This document shows positions 1 through 7,889 of a stretch of DNA of 12,342 nt, in pieces; position 1 is the first letter of the stretch; each line of letters begins with the position of its first letter. Made by a program: the position numbers and the translations under genes. The notes under the pieces were generated by a model that made no database searches, had not been told where the DNA came from, and saw nothing but the letters and a program-made list of their open reading frames with translations. Where the stretch lies: NCBI GenBank assembly GCA_014729205.1, contig WJKG01000044.1, forward strand, positions 1-12,342, read 5' to 3'. This DNA is from a candidate division GN15 bacterium (GTDB taxonomy: Bacteria; Zixibacteria; MSB-5A5; GN15; FEB-12).

Positions 1-140
1 GGGCACCATGCACTGACACTGGATTCTGCAACAATTGTCTCCGGAAAGTGTTACGAGTCACACAGTGTTCGTTCAGGGAGTCTGAATTCAAGCGCTATGG
101 TGAGCGTAACCTAAAGGAATTGCTGGATTTACCGAAATGA
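1..140 (+). CDS. 3' end of an unidentified Cys-rich protein (partial)
   Basis: Reading in frame from base 3, 45 codons are open and end at TGA 138-140. The product is not recognised. The visible tail carries four cysteines in the pattern C-x5-C-x2-C-x9-C (including CNNC), followed by a charged, helix-like end (ESEFKRYGERNLKELLDLPK). The Cys spacing could bind a metal or form disulfides, but the fragment is too short to say. The TGA overlaps the ATG of the next gene (ATGA), a usual sign of translational coupling, so this gene probably belongs to the trehalose operon. The frame has no internal ATG, so it is most likely the end of a longer gene cut by the window edge. Chance openness of 45 codons is possible; the ATGA overlap and the protein-like tail are the arguments for it. 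Confidence 0.55.
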   Translation, partial: APCTDTGFCNNCLRKVLRVTQCSFRESEFKRYGERNLKELLDLPK

Positions 141-808
141 ACAGTATGCCGTTTAATGTTCGAGATTGCACACTGATTATGCGCATGGGGGGAGTCGAAC
201 CGGCTGCCAATATGAGGGAACTCCGCGAACGTGTAGCGGTCTGCCCCACTGAGTCGCTGTTCCATCATTTCTGCGAAACCGTTATCCGCCCCACGTTTGA
301 TGATCCCGAATTCCGCAATGACTTTGCGGTCTGGTCAGCACATTCGCTCAACGATCGAGTACTGGCCGAACGACTGGGTATTATCAATCCCTACGCCCTC
401 TCGAGTTTCGAAGAGCTTCGTGAGATTGTGATAGACATTCTCGATGAACGGCTCAGTGAGGTCCCCTTTGTGCAGTGGGCACTCGGTGGAGATTTCCGCT
501 TCATGCAGGCCGCTACGGTTGTGTTCGACTCGGATATAGATCTTGTCGAACCCAGTGATCTGGTCGAGCAACTGCCGAACATGAGTCATAGCTCTATCTA
601 TTATCACTTTGTGGAAGCTCGTCGGCGCACGCCCGACGGAAGCGATGACTTCACGGTCTGGCTCCAGGACTTTGGCGAGTCTACCGAACCCATGCGGGCA
701 GCGATGGCCAGTATCGATTTCTATCATCTGACACTGTCGCAACTGAAGGACAAAGCGACCTCTGCCCTGCGACGCGTTGAGATCCCCGAGGTAAAGCATG
801 ACAGCTAA
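137..808 (+). CDS. DUF5752 family protein, two-module
   Basis: This 223-residue soluble protein has no signal peptide or membrane segment. I recognise the DUF5752 pattern; the family has no assigned biochemical function that I know of. It is an internal duplication. Residues about 21-107 and 138-215 each run through a short helix, an S-x-x-x-H-F motif (ESLFHHF at 39-45, SSIYYHF at 152-158), an acidic patch, a DF-x-V-W motif (62-66 and 171-175) and a Y-x-L-x-x-x-x-L helix. A linker rich in F and D joins them (111-137). The ATG at 137 overlaps the TGA of the preceding frame and has no close Shine-Dalgarno; AAAGGA lies 18 bases upstream. Its end overlaps treT by 11 bp, which suggests coupled synthesis and perhaps a role as partner or regulator of TreT. 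That role is inference from position. Confidence 0.8.
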   Translation: MNSMPFNVRDCTLIMRMGGVEPAANMRELRERVAVCPTESLFHHFCETVIRPTFDDPEFRNDFAVWSAHSLNDRVLAERLGIINPYALSSFEELREIVIDILDERLSEVPFVQWALGGDFRFMQAATVVFDSDIDLVEPSDLVEQLPNMSHSSIYYHFVEARRRTPDGSDDFTVWLQDFGESTEPMRAAMASIDFYHLTLSQLKDKATSALRRVEIPEVKHDS

Positions 809-2039
809 ATCGCTCGCTGCATATGAACCGGTGGTTGGTAATGTCGTTATTTCACAGCTAAAACAACTGGCGGCGGAGCTGTCCGGGGCGAAGATAGTCC
901 ACATTAACTCTACGCGCCTGGGTGGTGGTGTCGCTGAAATCCTCCACTGGATGATCCCCCTGATGAACGACCTCGGGCTGGACACCTCCTGGGAGGTGAT
1001 TGAGGGGCACGGTGACTACTTCCACGTCACTAAGACATTCCATAACGGGCTGCAGGGCAACCCGGTCTTTCTCACTCAGCACATGATCGATACCTACGAG
1101 CAGACAGTCGCGGAGAACTTCAAGCGCCTGCGGCCCACGCTTGAGGAGGCCGACTTCGTGATCGTGCACGATCCTCAACCAGCCGGATTGCTGGACCTGT
1201 GCCCGCAGCGGAAGGGTAAGTGGATCTGGCGCTGTCACATCGATGCGAGTCATCCGAACCGTCGCGTGTGGCAGTACCTGCGATCGAAAGTGCAGCACTA
1301 CGATGCCTCGATCTTCTCCATGCCAACCTTCGCCCAGCGTTTGGATCATCCCCAGTTCATCATAGCGCCCAGCATCGATCCCCTCTCGGACAAGAACATT
1401 GATCTGCCACAATCCGAGATCGATGAGACGCTCACTCGCTTCGATCTATCCTCGGAACTGCCGATCCTCACGCAGATTTCGCGGTTTGATCGCTTCAAGG
1501 ACCCCCTGGGTGTTATTGAGGCGTTCAATATGATAAACTCGTCCATCGATGCCCAGTTAGTTCTGGCCGGTGGCGGAGCTACCGATGATCCCGAAGGAGC
1601 TGCCGTGTTCGAAGAGGTCAAAGAGGCCGCCTCCAAGAATTCGCGCATTTCTGTGCTGCTATTGCCGCCCGATGCCCACCGTATCATCAACGCCCTGCAA
1701 CGCGCCTCTACCATAGTCATCCAGAAGTCTCTCCAGGAGGGCTTTGGCCTGACGGTCACCGAGGCTATGTGGAAAAGCAAGCCGGTCATCGGTGGTAACA
1801 CCGGCGGGATACGCCTGCAGGTCTACAACGGGTACACCGGATACCTCGTCGACACCCCCGAAGGGGCCGCGTTGCGACTCCGCGAACTTCTGCGCCACCC
1901 GGCTCAGATGCGTCGGATGGGACAGACCGCCAAAGACTTCGTAACGCAGAATTTCCTGCTTACCAGGCACCTCCGCGAGTACCTGACGCTGCTGTTTGGT
2001 CTGCGCGAGGGACTTGCCAACCACCTCATGGCTGGTTAA
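798..2039 (+). CDS. treT: Trehalose synthase (glycosyl-transferring), GT4 family
   Basis: This 413-residue cytoplasmic GT-B enzyme should join glucose from an NDP-glucose to free glucose, giving trehalose in one step. Visible landmarks are the N-terminal nucleotide-sugar loop GGGVAE (42-47), the TreT-type acceptor segment FHNGLQG (81-87), HDPQP (124-128), HIDAS (147-151), QISRFDRFKDP at the start of the C-terminal Rossmann domain (226-236), and the GT4 E-x7-E motif EGFGLTVTE (E314 and E322). Length fits the family. A GAGG 6 bases before ATG 798 supports the start, which lies inside the DUF5752 gene. otsB starts 12 bp after its stop. A related trehalose phosphorylase-type GT4 activity cannot be excluded, but the FHNGLQG block and the otsAB neighbours favour TreT. 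Confidence 0.88.
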   Translation: MTAKSLAAYEPVVGNVVISQLKQLAAELSGAKIVHINSTRLGGGVAEILHWMIPLMNDLGLDTSWEVIEGHGDYFHVTKTFHNGLQGNPVFLTQHMIDTYEQTVAENFKRLRPTLEEADFVIVHDPQPAGLLDLCPQRKGKWIWRCHIDASHPNRRVWQYLRSKVQHYDASIFSMPTFAQRLDHPQFIIAPSIDPLSDKNIDLPQSEIDETLTRFDLSSELPILTQISRFDRFKDPLGVIEAFNMINSSIDAQLVLAGGGATDDPEGAAVFEEVKEAASKNSRISVLLLPPDAHRIINALQRASTIVIQKSLQEGFGLTVTEAMWKSKPVIGGNTGGIRLQVYNGYTGYLVDTPEGAALRLRELLRHPAQMRRMGQTAKDFVTQNFLLTRHLREYLTLLFGLREGLANHLMAG

Positions 2040-2051
2040 ATTGCCTCCAAC

Positions 2052-2834
2052 ATGGAGGTACTTCACAGAAACCTGGATATCGACGAGTTCTATCACAAGC
2101 TGCAGGACACTGCTCAACGTGTACTCATGCTTGATTACGATGGGACCCTGGCGCCTTTCGTTGCTGAACGTGACCAGGCGTTTCCATATCCGGGAATCCG
2201 CGAGCTTCTCTCCCAGCTCATAAACGACAGCCCAACGCGCGTGGTCATAATCAGCGGCCGCAGTGTCGCAGACCTGCTTGGGCTCCTCGGATTAGATGAT
2301 CCGCCCGAACTCTGGGGATCTCATGGATTTGAGCAACGGCTGCCGTCGGGAGAGATTGTAGTTCCGAAGATACCCGAAGAAACGCAATCTATGCTTGAAG
2401 CGGTCGGCTCGTGGGCCGAAACACACGTGCCCGAACCGCAGCGAGAGCCCAAACCTGCCGGCTATGCCTTTCACTGGCGAGGTCTGGATGAGGGCGCAAC
2501 CAGCGAGCTTCGTGAGAGAGTTGAATCGCAGTGGAAAGAAACCCTGCCCAAAGCCGGTCTGTCACTTCACGAATTCGATGGTGGCCTGGAGGTCCGAATC
2601 AGGGATATCAATAAGGGGCACGCTGTTCGCTCACTGGTGGCGGGTGCGGATGCTCAGAGTGTCATCTCCTATCTGGGTGATGATTTGACCGACGAAGACG
2701 CTTTCGCCGCACTCGAGCACTTGGAAGAACGGGCCCTGAGTGTCCTGGTACGAAAAGAGCTTCGGCCCACAGTTGCCCAGTTGTGGTTGCAGCCACCGGG
2801 CGAACTCCTTGGATTCTTGAGACGCTGGGTGTGA
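2052..2834 (+). CDS. otsB: Trehalose-6-phosphate phosphatase
   Basis: This 260-residue HAD-superfamily phosphatase removes phosphate from trehalose-6-phosphate, the second step of the OtsA-OtsB route. The HAD motifs are all present: DYDGTL with nucleophile D28 and acid/base D30, ISGR (67-70), HGFE in the cap region (91-94), the lysine of INKGH (K198), and GDDLTDEDAF carrying the Mg2+-binding acids (209-218). Length is normal. ATG 2052 has no upstream Shine-Dalgarno. Instead its A sits in the loop of a 6-bp hairpin (CCTCCA 2044-2049 with TGGAGG 2053-2058), so translation may depend on ribosomes finishing treT 12 bp upstream. The next Met is at residue 26, inside the catalytic strand, so a later ATG start is unlikely. 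otsA follows after 28-40 bp depending on its start. Confidence 0.93.
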   Translation: MEVLHRNLDIDEFYHKLQDTAQRVLMLDYDGTLAPFVAERDQAFPYPGIRELLSQLINDSPTRVVIISGRSVADLLGLLGLDDPPELWGSHGFEQRLPSGEIVVPKIPEETQSMLEAVGSWAETHVPEPQREPKPAGYAFHWRGLDEGATSELRERVESQWKETLPKAGLSLHEFDGGLEVRIRDINKGHAVRSLVAGADAQSVISYLGDDLTDEDAFAALEHLEERALSVLVRKELRPTVAQLWLQPPGELLGFLRRWV

Positions 2835-2874
2835 GCATCGTGCGGCAGGGATTACATATGACATGGAGGTTCAT

Positions 2875-4317
2875 TTGAACGACGAGAATAGACACATGCT
2901 GGTGGTTTCCAACCGACTTCCGGCGGCCGTGGATCAGGATTCCGATGGTAACTGGAAGGTCTTTCCTTCTTCGGGCGGACTGGTGACTGCCATGGCCCCG
3001 GTCATGCGACGTAACGGCGGGACATGGATCGGGTGGCCGGGCTGTCCCAAGGATGCACCCGCCGAGGAGCTTCTAAGGGAGCATTCCGAACAGGAACGAT
3101 TCACACTGAAGCCGGTACCTGTGTCAGAAGATGAGGTAGCCAAATACTACCGGGGATTCTCTAATCAGACCATCTGGCCGCTCTTTCATGATCTCCTGGG
3201 CTATTGTGAGTTCGATGCTGACCAATGGGAGACGTACTGCGAGGTCAACCGACGTTTTGCCGAGGTTACTGCTGAGGCGATCCAGGGGAGCAGTCCGGTT
3301 TGGGTCCATGATTACCAGCTGCTGCTTGTGGGACGGTACCTCCGCGAACTGGGCGTGCAAAACGACATCGACTTCTTCCTGCACATCCCCTTTCCAAGCA
3401 GCGACCTGATACGGCGTCTCCCCTGGCGGCGAGAGATCATGTACGCCCTCATGGACTACGATCACATTGGGTTTCAGACCCGTCACGACTATCGCAACTT
3501 CATGCAGAGCGTTCGTATGTTCGTCGAGGATACCCGAGTCCACTCCAAGCGCAACCATTCCTTCGTTTTGCACAACGAGCGTACCATAGAACTTGGCATT
3601 TACCCCATCAGCATCGACTTCAAGGAATTTGACAGCGGCGCTCGTTCCCAGGAAGTTGCCGATTCGGCGTGGTACTTCCGAGAGAACCTGCGCTCGGACA
3701 AACTGGTTCTGGGGCTGGACCGGCTCGATTACACAAAAGGCATCCCTGAACGATTTCTGGCCTTCGAGCGGGCGCTGGAGAAGTACCCCGAACTGCGGGG
3801 ACACCTGGCCCTCATTCAGGTGGTTGTCCCCAGCCGGGTCACGGTACCGCAGTACCAGGGATTGAAAGAACAGCTCGATCAGCTTGCGGGGCGAATCAAC
3901 GGTCGATTTTCCACGGATCGCTGGATTCCCATACACTACATGTTCCGTCACCTGAATCGCAATCAACTCCTGGGATACTACAAGGCATCTGAAATCGCCC
4001 TCATTACTCCACTGCGTGATGGTATGAACCTCGTCGCCAAGGAGTACTGTGCAGCATCGATTGAAAACAACGGCGTACTGATTCTCTCTGAGTTCGCCGG
4101 GGCTGCCGATCAACTGGCCCAGGGAGCACTCATGGTGAATCCATATGACCTGGAGCGTGCAGCCGATGCCATCTTCGCTGCCTACATCATGGATGACGAG
4201 GAAAAAACACGTCGAATGAAAGCCCTGAGGTCCGAGGTCCGTCGCAATGACGTCCACAAATGGTTGCGACAGTTCATGGAGAAGGAAACGAGACGGCACC
4301 GACCGTCGCAGACCTGA
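2875..4317 (+). CDS. otsA: Trehalose-6-phosphate synthase, GT20
   Basis: This enzyme transfers glucose from UDP-glucose to glucose-6-phosphate, making trehalose-6-phosphate for OtsB. Numbered from the upstream ATG at 2863, the GT20 landmarks are SNRLP (16-20), the GGL donor loop (38-40), HDYQLL (149-154), HIPFPSSD (174-181), GLDRLDYTKGIPERF with the phosphate-binding R and K (284-298), and RDGMNLVAKE, the donor-site loop (385-394). The family core is complete. Three starts are possible. I prefer TTG 2875 because GGAGG (2865-2869) lies 5 bases before it. ATG 2863 lacks a good ribosome site, and ATG 2899 would start right at the first strand. It is the last gene of the operon and ends 9 bp from the convergent usher gene. 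No clear terminator separates them. Confidence 0.93.
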   Translation: MNDENRHMLVVSNRLPAAVDQDSDGNWKVFPSSGGLVTAMAPVMRRNGGTWIGWPGCPKDAPAEELLREHSEQERFTLKPVPVSEDEVAKYYRGFSNQTIWPLFHDLLGYCEFDADQWETYCEVNRRFAEVTAEAIQGSSPVWVHDYQLLLVGRYLRELGVQNDIDFFLHIPFPSSDLIRRLPWRREIMYALMDYDHIGFQTRHDYRNFMQSVRMFVEDTRVHSKRNHSFVLHNERTIELGIYPISIDFKEFDSGARSQEVADSAWYFRENLRSDKLVLGLDRLDYTKGIPERFLAFERALEKYPELRGHLALIQVVVPSRVTVPQYQGLKEQLDQLAGRINGRFSTDRWIPIHYMFRHLNRNQLLGYYKASEIALITPLRDGMNLVAKEYCAASIENNGVLILSEFAGAADQLAQGALMVNPYDLERAADAIFAAYIMDDEEKTRRMKALRSEVRRNDVHKWLRQFMEKETRRHRPSQT

Positions 4318-4326
4318 TCCAGTCCT

Positions 4327-6918
4327 CTACTGACGCGGCTTCAGAATGAAGTCTATGTTGCCTATCTGGCTGGATGCATCCTGCGGCAGGACTTCAAGCG
4401 TACGCTGCTCAGGAACAGAGACATAGCCAAGCTGGCTGAGCTGGTGGGGGTCGATCTGGACGGTGTACTTACCGGGTATCAAGCCCAAATGATAGTATTC
4501 ACCTGACCGGAACGTCGTGATTTCAGCTGCCTTGCGATCGCGAGTGACATCGTGGATGATCAGTTTCACACCACCCACTCCGGACGTGACATCATCCACC
4601 TCACGCTCCACGGTCCCCGTGACCTCAGCGGCGTACACCAGGGGGATGTCTATGGCTGTGACCATATTGGGATTGAACGTCACGGCGTAGTTCTCATACA
4701 CTGGCTTGAGATAGGGATCATCAATACTGTATTGATCGATTCGCAGCAGGTAGTCATCGTACGGACGCAGCCGATCGTAGAAGTACTGCCGGTGATCACC
4801 AATAGGTCGCCCACCTACTCCCTTGATGCGGGCTCGAACATTAGGTACGAACCGCTCTGAAGCATCTCTGCGGTTGTTGGCGTTGGCATCGACAAACGGC
4901 CGGAGCAGCGCCGAACCGTAACCCACCCCGTTACGCCGGTCGAAACGCAGTCGACGGGCGGCATGATCCCACCGGACTGATCCTCGCTGCACCTGGTTGA
5001 CGGCCAGGTCCTGTTGCGCGTCATTGTACGTCGCCCGTGAGTTGAAATTGGCGAAGGGGGCGTAGATATTGAACGTGAGCTGGAACGTATTTGCACCGGT
5101 CTGCCGATTGTGCTCAATCCCAAGCGTCAATTGCCCGGTCCGGAAGATACGTCGGGCGAGGTTCACGCCGATAACCGAGAAGTCGTTGACTTCGTGATCA
5201 TAGGTAGCGCGAAACTGAGGGTTGAACCACGGCAATAGCCTGGTCAGCAAGTACATCTGGCTGGTAAGGCTCGTGGTGGTTCGGTCCGGGTACTCTTGCT
5301 GACGCAACCGCCCAAGGTAGTTGATGTAGAAGCGCGGCAGACCAACGTTGAACCCATAGTTGATCTGCAGCATGCGCAGGTCCGGAAACTGATCGAAGGT
5401 GGCATTGCCGCGTACTCCCCACTGTCGGCCAAACAGACGGAACGGAAACGTGGTAGAAGCCCGGACTTGGTACTCGCGTCCACTCTGGTTACGATAAGGA
5501 TTCTCTTCATAGCGGCTGTAACCGGCCGAAAAGCTGAAACTGGACACCTGAGTATAGGCTGCGTCGGCCTGCACGGCCACATCTGGTGAATAGGAACCGA
5601 AGAGCGTGAGGTTCGAAAGCGGTTGCGTCGTTGCCTCCAGCGCATAGGCGGCACCAATGGTGCTGTCGGTCGCCAGGGGCATATCAGATGACATACCAAC
5701 TGTCACTCGCGGATGCAGGCCGTAGTAGACGGCCGCGTTGGCGTAGCTGTCATACTGCTCGGGCACCGCCGTCTGGCCACCGGCGACCGTATACTCTATC
5801 TGTCCCGCCGGGATCAGGTTATAAGGGATCCGAACATACTGTTCCTCGGTACGGTATTCACCGTTAGGACCGTACATCTTCAAGGTGATCATCGACGCCC
5901 CATACACGAGATCCACATCGAAGCGGTATTCTCCGTTGCCGTCGGTATAGGTGTAATCCGCGAGATTACCGTCGATGTACAACTCCACCTCCCATCCTTC
6001 GCCCAGATACCCTTCAAGAGTAATCGTCTGGAAGAACTCGCGCTGCGTCTGGGGACGATTGGTGACCATGGCACCTATAAGATTCCGCCCGAGTTGTCCT
6101 TGGCCGTAGGTATGGCCTGCCTCGATCTGTGTAATATACGGCGAGCGATCGGTGTAATAGTGCCATAGATAAGTCATCTGGTCGCTCTGCAGTCCGTTTA
6201 CCGTATTACCGATGGCGTTAACCGTCAGGTCCCCCCCGGCCAGCATGGACCCCAGATTCAAACCATAGAAATGCTCCTTGTTACCGACAGGGTTGGCGGA
6301 GATCATCCAGTCAAGTGCCCCGAACTGCAGGAACTCACGATCATGCGCCAGATCCCGCACATTTCGCGCCGCCACCTGCTCTTCCTTCAACCCCCTGCGG
6401 GCCATGGCTCGCTGCATCCTCTGGTAGGCCGGCAGTTCGGTGTTCAGGGGCAGGTTGATCATCAGGGCGCTGAAGATGAACTCCATTGGCAGGTCGAACA
6501 GCTTGTCAAACAGGTCAACCCGCAGGAATACATCGGAGTTGCCCAGGTAGTAGTCAGCCGGGGTGATCGGCATGGTTGTCAGCCACGTTCGCGCTTCACC
6601 TTGTCCCAGATCAAGTCGGTAGGAGTTGTCCCGATCAATAACAAAACCCCGGAAGAGACTATCCGTGAAGTCTGCCTCGACCTTCAAGTCCAGCAGATCG
6701 AACACGCGGAGCAGCGGCACATACACCGTATCGCCGTCCCATTGAACAAAAATGTCCTGCTTGAGCAGACGGCGTACTTCGAATGAAACCGGGATCTCCT
6801 CCCACTGCTTCACCCCCTGGCCAGCCGGTTGCGCCTGACTTTCAGCCGTACACAGCATAAAGGCAGCGATCAGCACACCCGCGGCAATGACACATCTGTG
6901 GACTGTAGACCTGCTCAT
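4327..6918 (-). CDS. Outer-membrane usher of a chaperone-usher fibre system
   Basis: This 863-residue exported protein should form the outer-membrane pore that receives chaperone-subunit complexes and threads the fibre out. Residues 1-30 are a signal peptide. A periplasmic N-terminal domain follows (about 40-115), then an Arg/Glu-rich helical linker (160-192). A plug-like beta-sandwich (about 300-360) contains the usher-typical YTDGNGEYRFDVDLVYG and YGPNGE. Most of 375-665 is alternating aromatic, barrel-like sequence. After the barrel comes an unusual tail: DANANNRRDASE (677-688), which resembles a calcium-loop linker, and a carboxypeptidase-regulatory-like beta domain (about 763-855). GGGGAG lies 3 bases before the ATG. 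It begins 36 bp after the chaperone stop and ends the operon. It is divergent from FimD/PapC, so the family call rests on the plug motif, size and context. Confidence 0.8.
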   Translation of the reverse strand: MSRSTVHRCVIAAGVLIAAFMLCTAESQAQPAGQGVKQWEEIPVSFEVRRLLKQDIFVQWDGDTVYVPLLRVFDLLDLKVEADFTDSLFRGFVIDRDNSYRLDLGQGEARTWLTTMPITPADYYLGNSDVFLRVDLFDKLFDLPMEFIFSALMINLPLNTELPAYQRMQRAMARRGLKEEQVAARNVRDLAHDREFLQFGALDWMISANPVGNKEHFYGLNLGSMLAGGDLTVNAIGNTVNGLQSDQMTYLWHYYTDRSPYITQIEAGHTYGQGQLGRNLIGAMVTNRPQTQREFFQTITLEGYLGEGWEVELYIDGNLADYTYTDGNGEYRFDVDLVYGASMITLKMYGPNGEYRTEEQYVRIPYNLIPAGQIEYTVAGGQTAVPEQYDSYANAAVYYGLHPRVTVGMSSDMPLATDSTIGAAYALEATTQPLSNLTLFGSYSPDVAVQADAAYTQVSSFSFSAGYSRYEENPYRNQSGREYQVRASTTFPFRLFGRQWGVRGNATFDQFPDLRMLQINYGFNVGLPRFYINYLGRLRQQEYPDRTTTSLTSQMYLLTRLLPWFNPQFRATYDHEVNDFSVIGVNLARRIFRTGQLTLGIEHNRQTGANTFQLTFNIYAPFANFNSRATYNDAQQDLAVNQVQRGSVRWDHAARRLRFDRRNGVGYGSALLRPFVDANANNRRDASERFVPNVRARIKGVGGRPIGDHRQYFYDRLRPYDDYLLRIDQYSIDDPYLKPVYENYAVTFNPNMVTAIDIPLVYAAEVTGTVEREVDDVTSGVGGVKLIIHDVTRDRKAAEITTFRSGEYYHLGLIPGKYTVQIDPHQLSQLGYVSVPEQRTLEVLPQDASSQIGNIDFILKPRQ

Positions 6919-6954
6919 AGTCTCCCCGTTTATATCCCCGGTCCGTCAGAAACG

Positions 6955-7860
6955 CTACCGCCGCCGGTCCTCCGGTATGACCGTTGTGAACGAAAACTCG
7001 TTGCCCGGGATCACATCCTCGGGTGGGATGTCTGTCCGTCCTCGCGTGGTCACCTCGATATCGGCCCGGTACGGACCATCAAACCCCTCCAGGCTCACGG
7101 GAAAGTCCAGTCGCCTCTTGAGATCCCGGTAGACAGCGATATCCAGCTTCTGCGTCATAATCTCGTTGTTGTGCGCATCAAGCAGCCGACCGTTGATGAC
7201 CCCTACATAGGAGACATTGCCCTGGTTCTCCATATCCAGTAGCACGCTCACACGGTCAAAGGTGGTATCAATCCAGGCAGTCGTATCACGCAGGGCCAAC
7301 CGTGCCACGGACTCACCCTTGCGGTACTTCGCCACGATGGCTGTCTCCATGATCATGTTAAGCCGTGTCGTGATTGCTTCCTCAGAGGCTACCGGTGGCG
7401 GGCTCACGGTACCCTCGGATGAACGAACGATCAATCGGCTCCAGTACTCACCGTCAGGTAGGTTCTCGGGTGGGTTGGCCACCAGACGAATCACCTGTGA
7501 GCCATTCGGCGGCACGACGATCTTGCGCGGAAACGCCTTGAGCCAGCCCATGCACGAGCGGGGATCGGTTACCGCAGAATCTCGCAGGTCGATGTCGACA
7601 TTACCCAGGCTGTCCGATTCCGGTAACCCGAATGCAAACCTGACCTCCACTTCCTTGGGGTCGGGCGAAGGGTTCTTAATTGTCAGTCGCGTCGTCCGCT
7701 TGCCCTCGGTCATGATAGCCGTTGTCGGCGCCACCAGCACTCCTGCGAGTGACCAGAAAGCCAGGACCAATACGATAACCATGCTCAGTGCGCCTGTTGC
7801 GCATGCGCGTTTGAGACGTGTTGTGTTTCTGTCGATGATCATCCCTGATACATCCTCCAT
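6955..7860 (-). CDS. Periplasmic pilus-assembly chaperone (PapD-like)
   Basis: This 301-residue protein should bind unfolded DUF4402 subunits in the periplasm, cap their open groove and hand them to the usher. A hydrophobic export segment covers about 21-43. The N-terminal Ig-like domain follows, with VLVAPTTAIMTEGKRTTRLTIKN (41-63; the first strand and basic patch), FPRKIVVPPNGSQVIRLV (110-127) and LPDGEYWSRLIV (134-145). The last two match the PapD-family pattern of a Pro-Gly turn before the strand and a GEY-x-S strand. A divergent second domain runs from about 160 to 290. The mature part has a single Cys (C103). ATG 7860 has only a weak ribosome site. ATG 7842 has GGAGG 11 bases upstream and is a fair alternative. 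It lies 29 bp after subunit P1 and 36 bp before the usher. Confidence 0.82.
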   Translation of the reverse strand: MEDVSGMIIDRNTTRLKRACATGALSMVIVLVLAFWSLAGVLVAPTTAIMTEGKRTTRLTIKNPSPDPKEVEVRFAFGLPESDSLGNVDIDLRDSAVTDPRSCMGWLKAFPRKIVVPPNGSQVIRLVANPPENLPDGEYWSRLIVRSSEGTVSPPPVASEEAITTRLNMIMETAIVAKYRKGESVARLALRDTTAWIDTTFDRVSVLLDMENQGNVSYVGVINGRLLDAHNNEIMTQKLDIAVYRDLKRRLDFPVSLEGFDGPYRADIEVTTRGRTDIPPEDVIPGNEFSFTTVIPEDRRR

Positions 7861-7889
7861 TGATCTCTATTCTGGGTCCTGTCTCGGGG

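Noticed and set aside
3124..4299. 391-codon ORF antisense to otsA
   Set aside because: It is fully opposite an intact, motif-complete GT20 gene and has no recognisable domain; a shadow of codon bias.
4286..4307. Terminator for the fibre or trehalose operon inside the otsA end
   Set aside because: The stem is only 5 bp with a 6-base loop and is followed by TCGTTTCC on the - strand and no T-run on the + strand.
5713..6168. 151-codon ORF antisense to the usher gene, and similar long frames at 6271-6786
   Set aside because: They lie opposite the usher's plug and N-terminal domains and show no signal peptide, motif or ribosome site.
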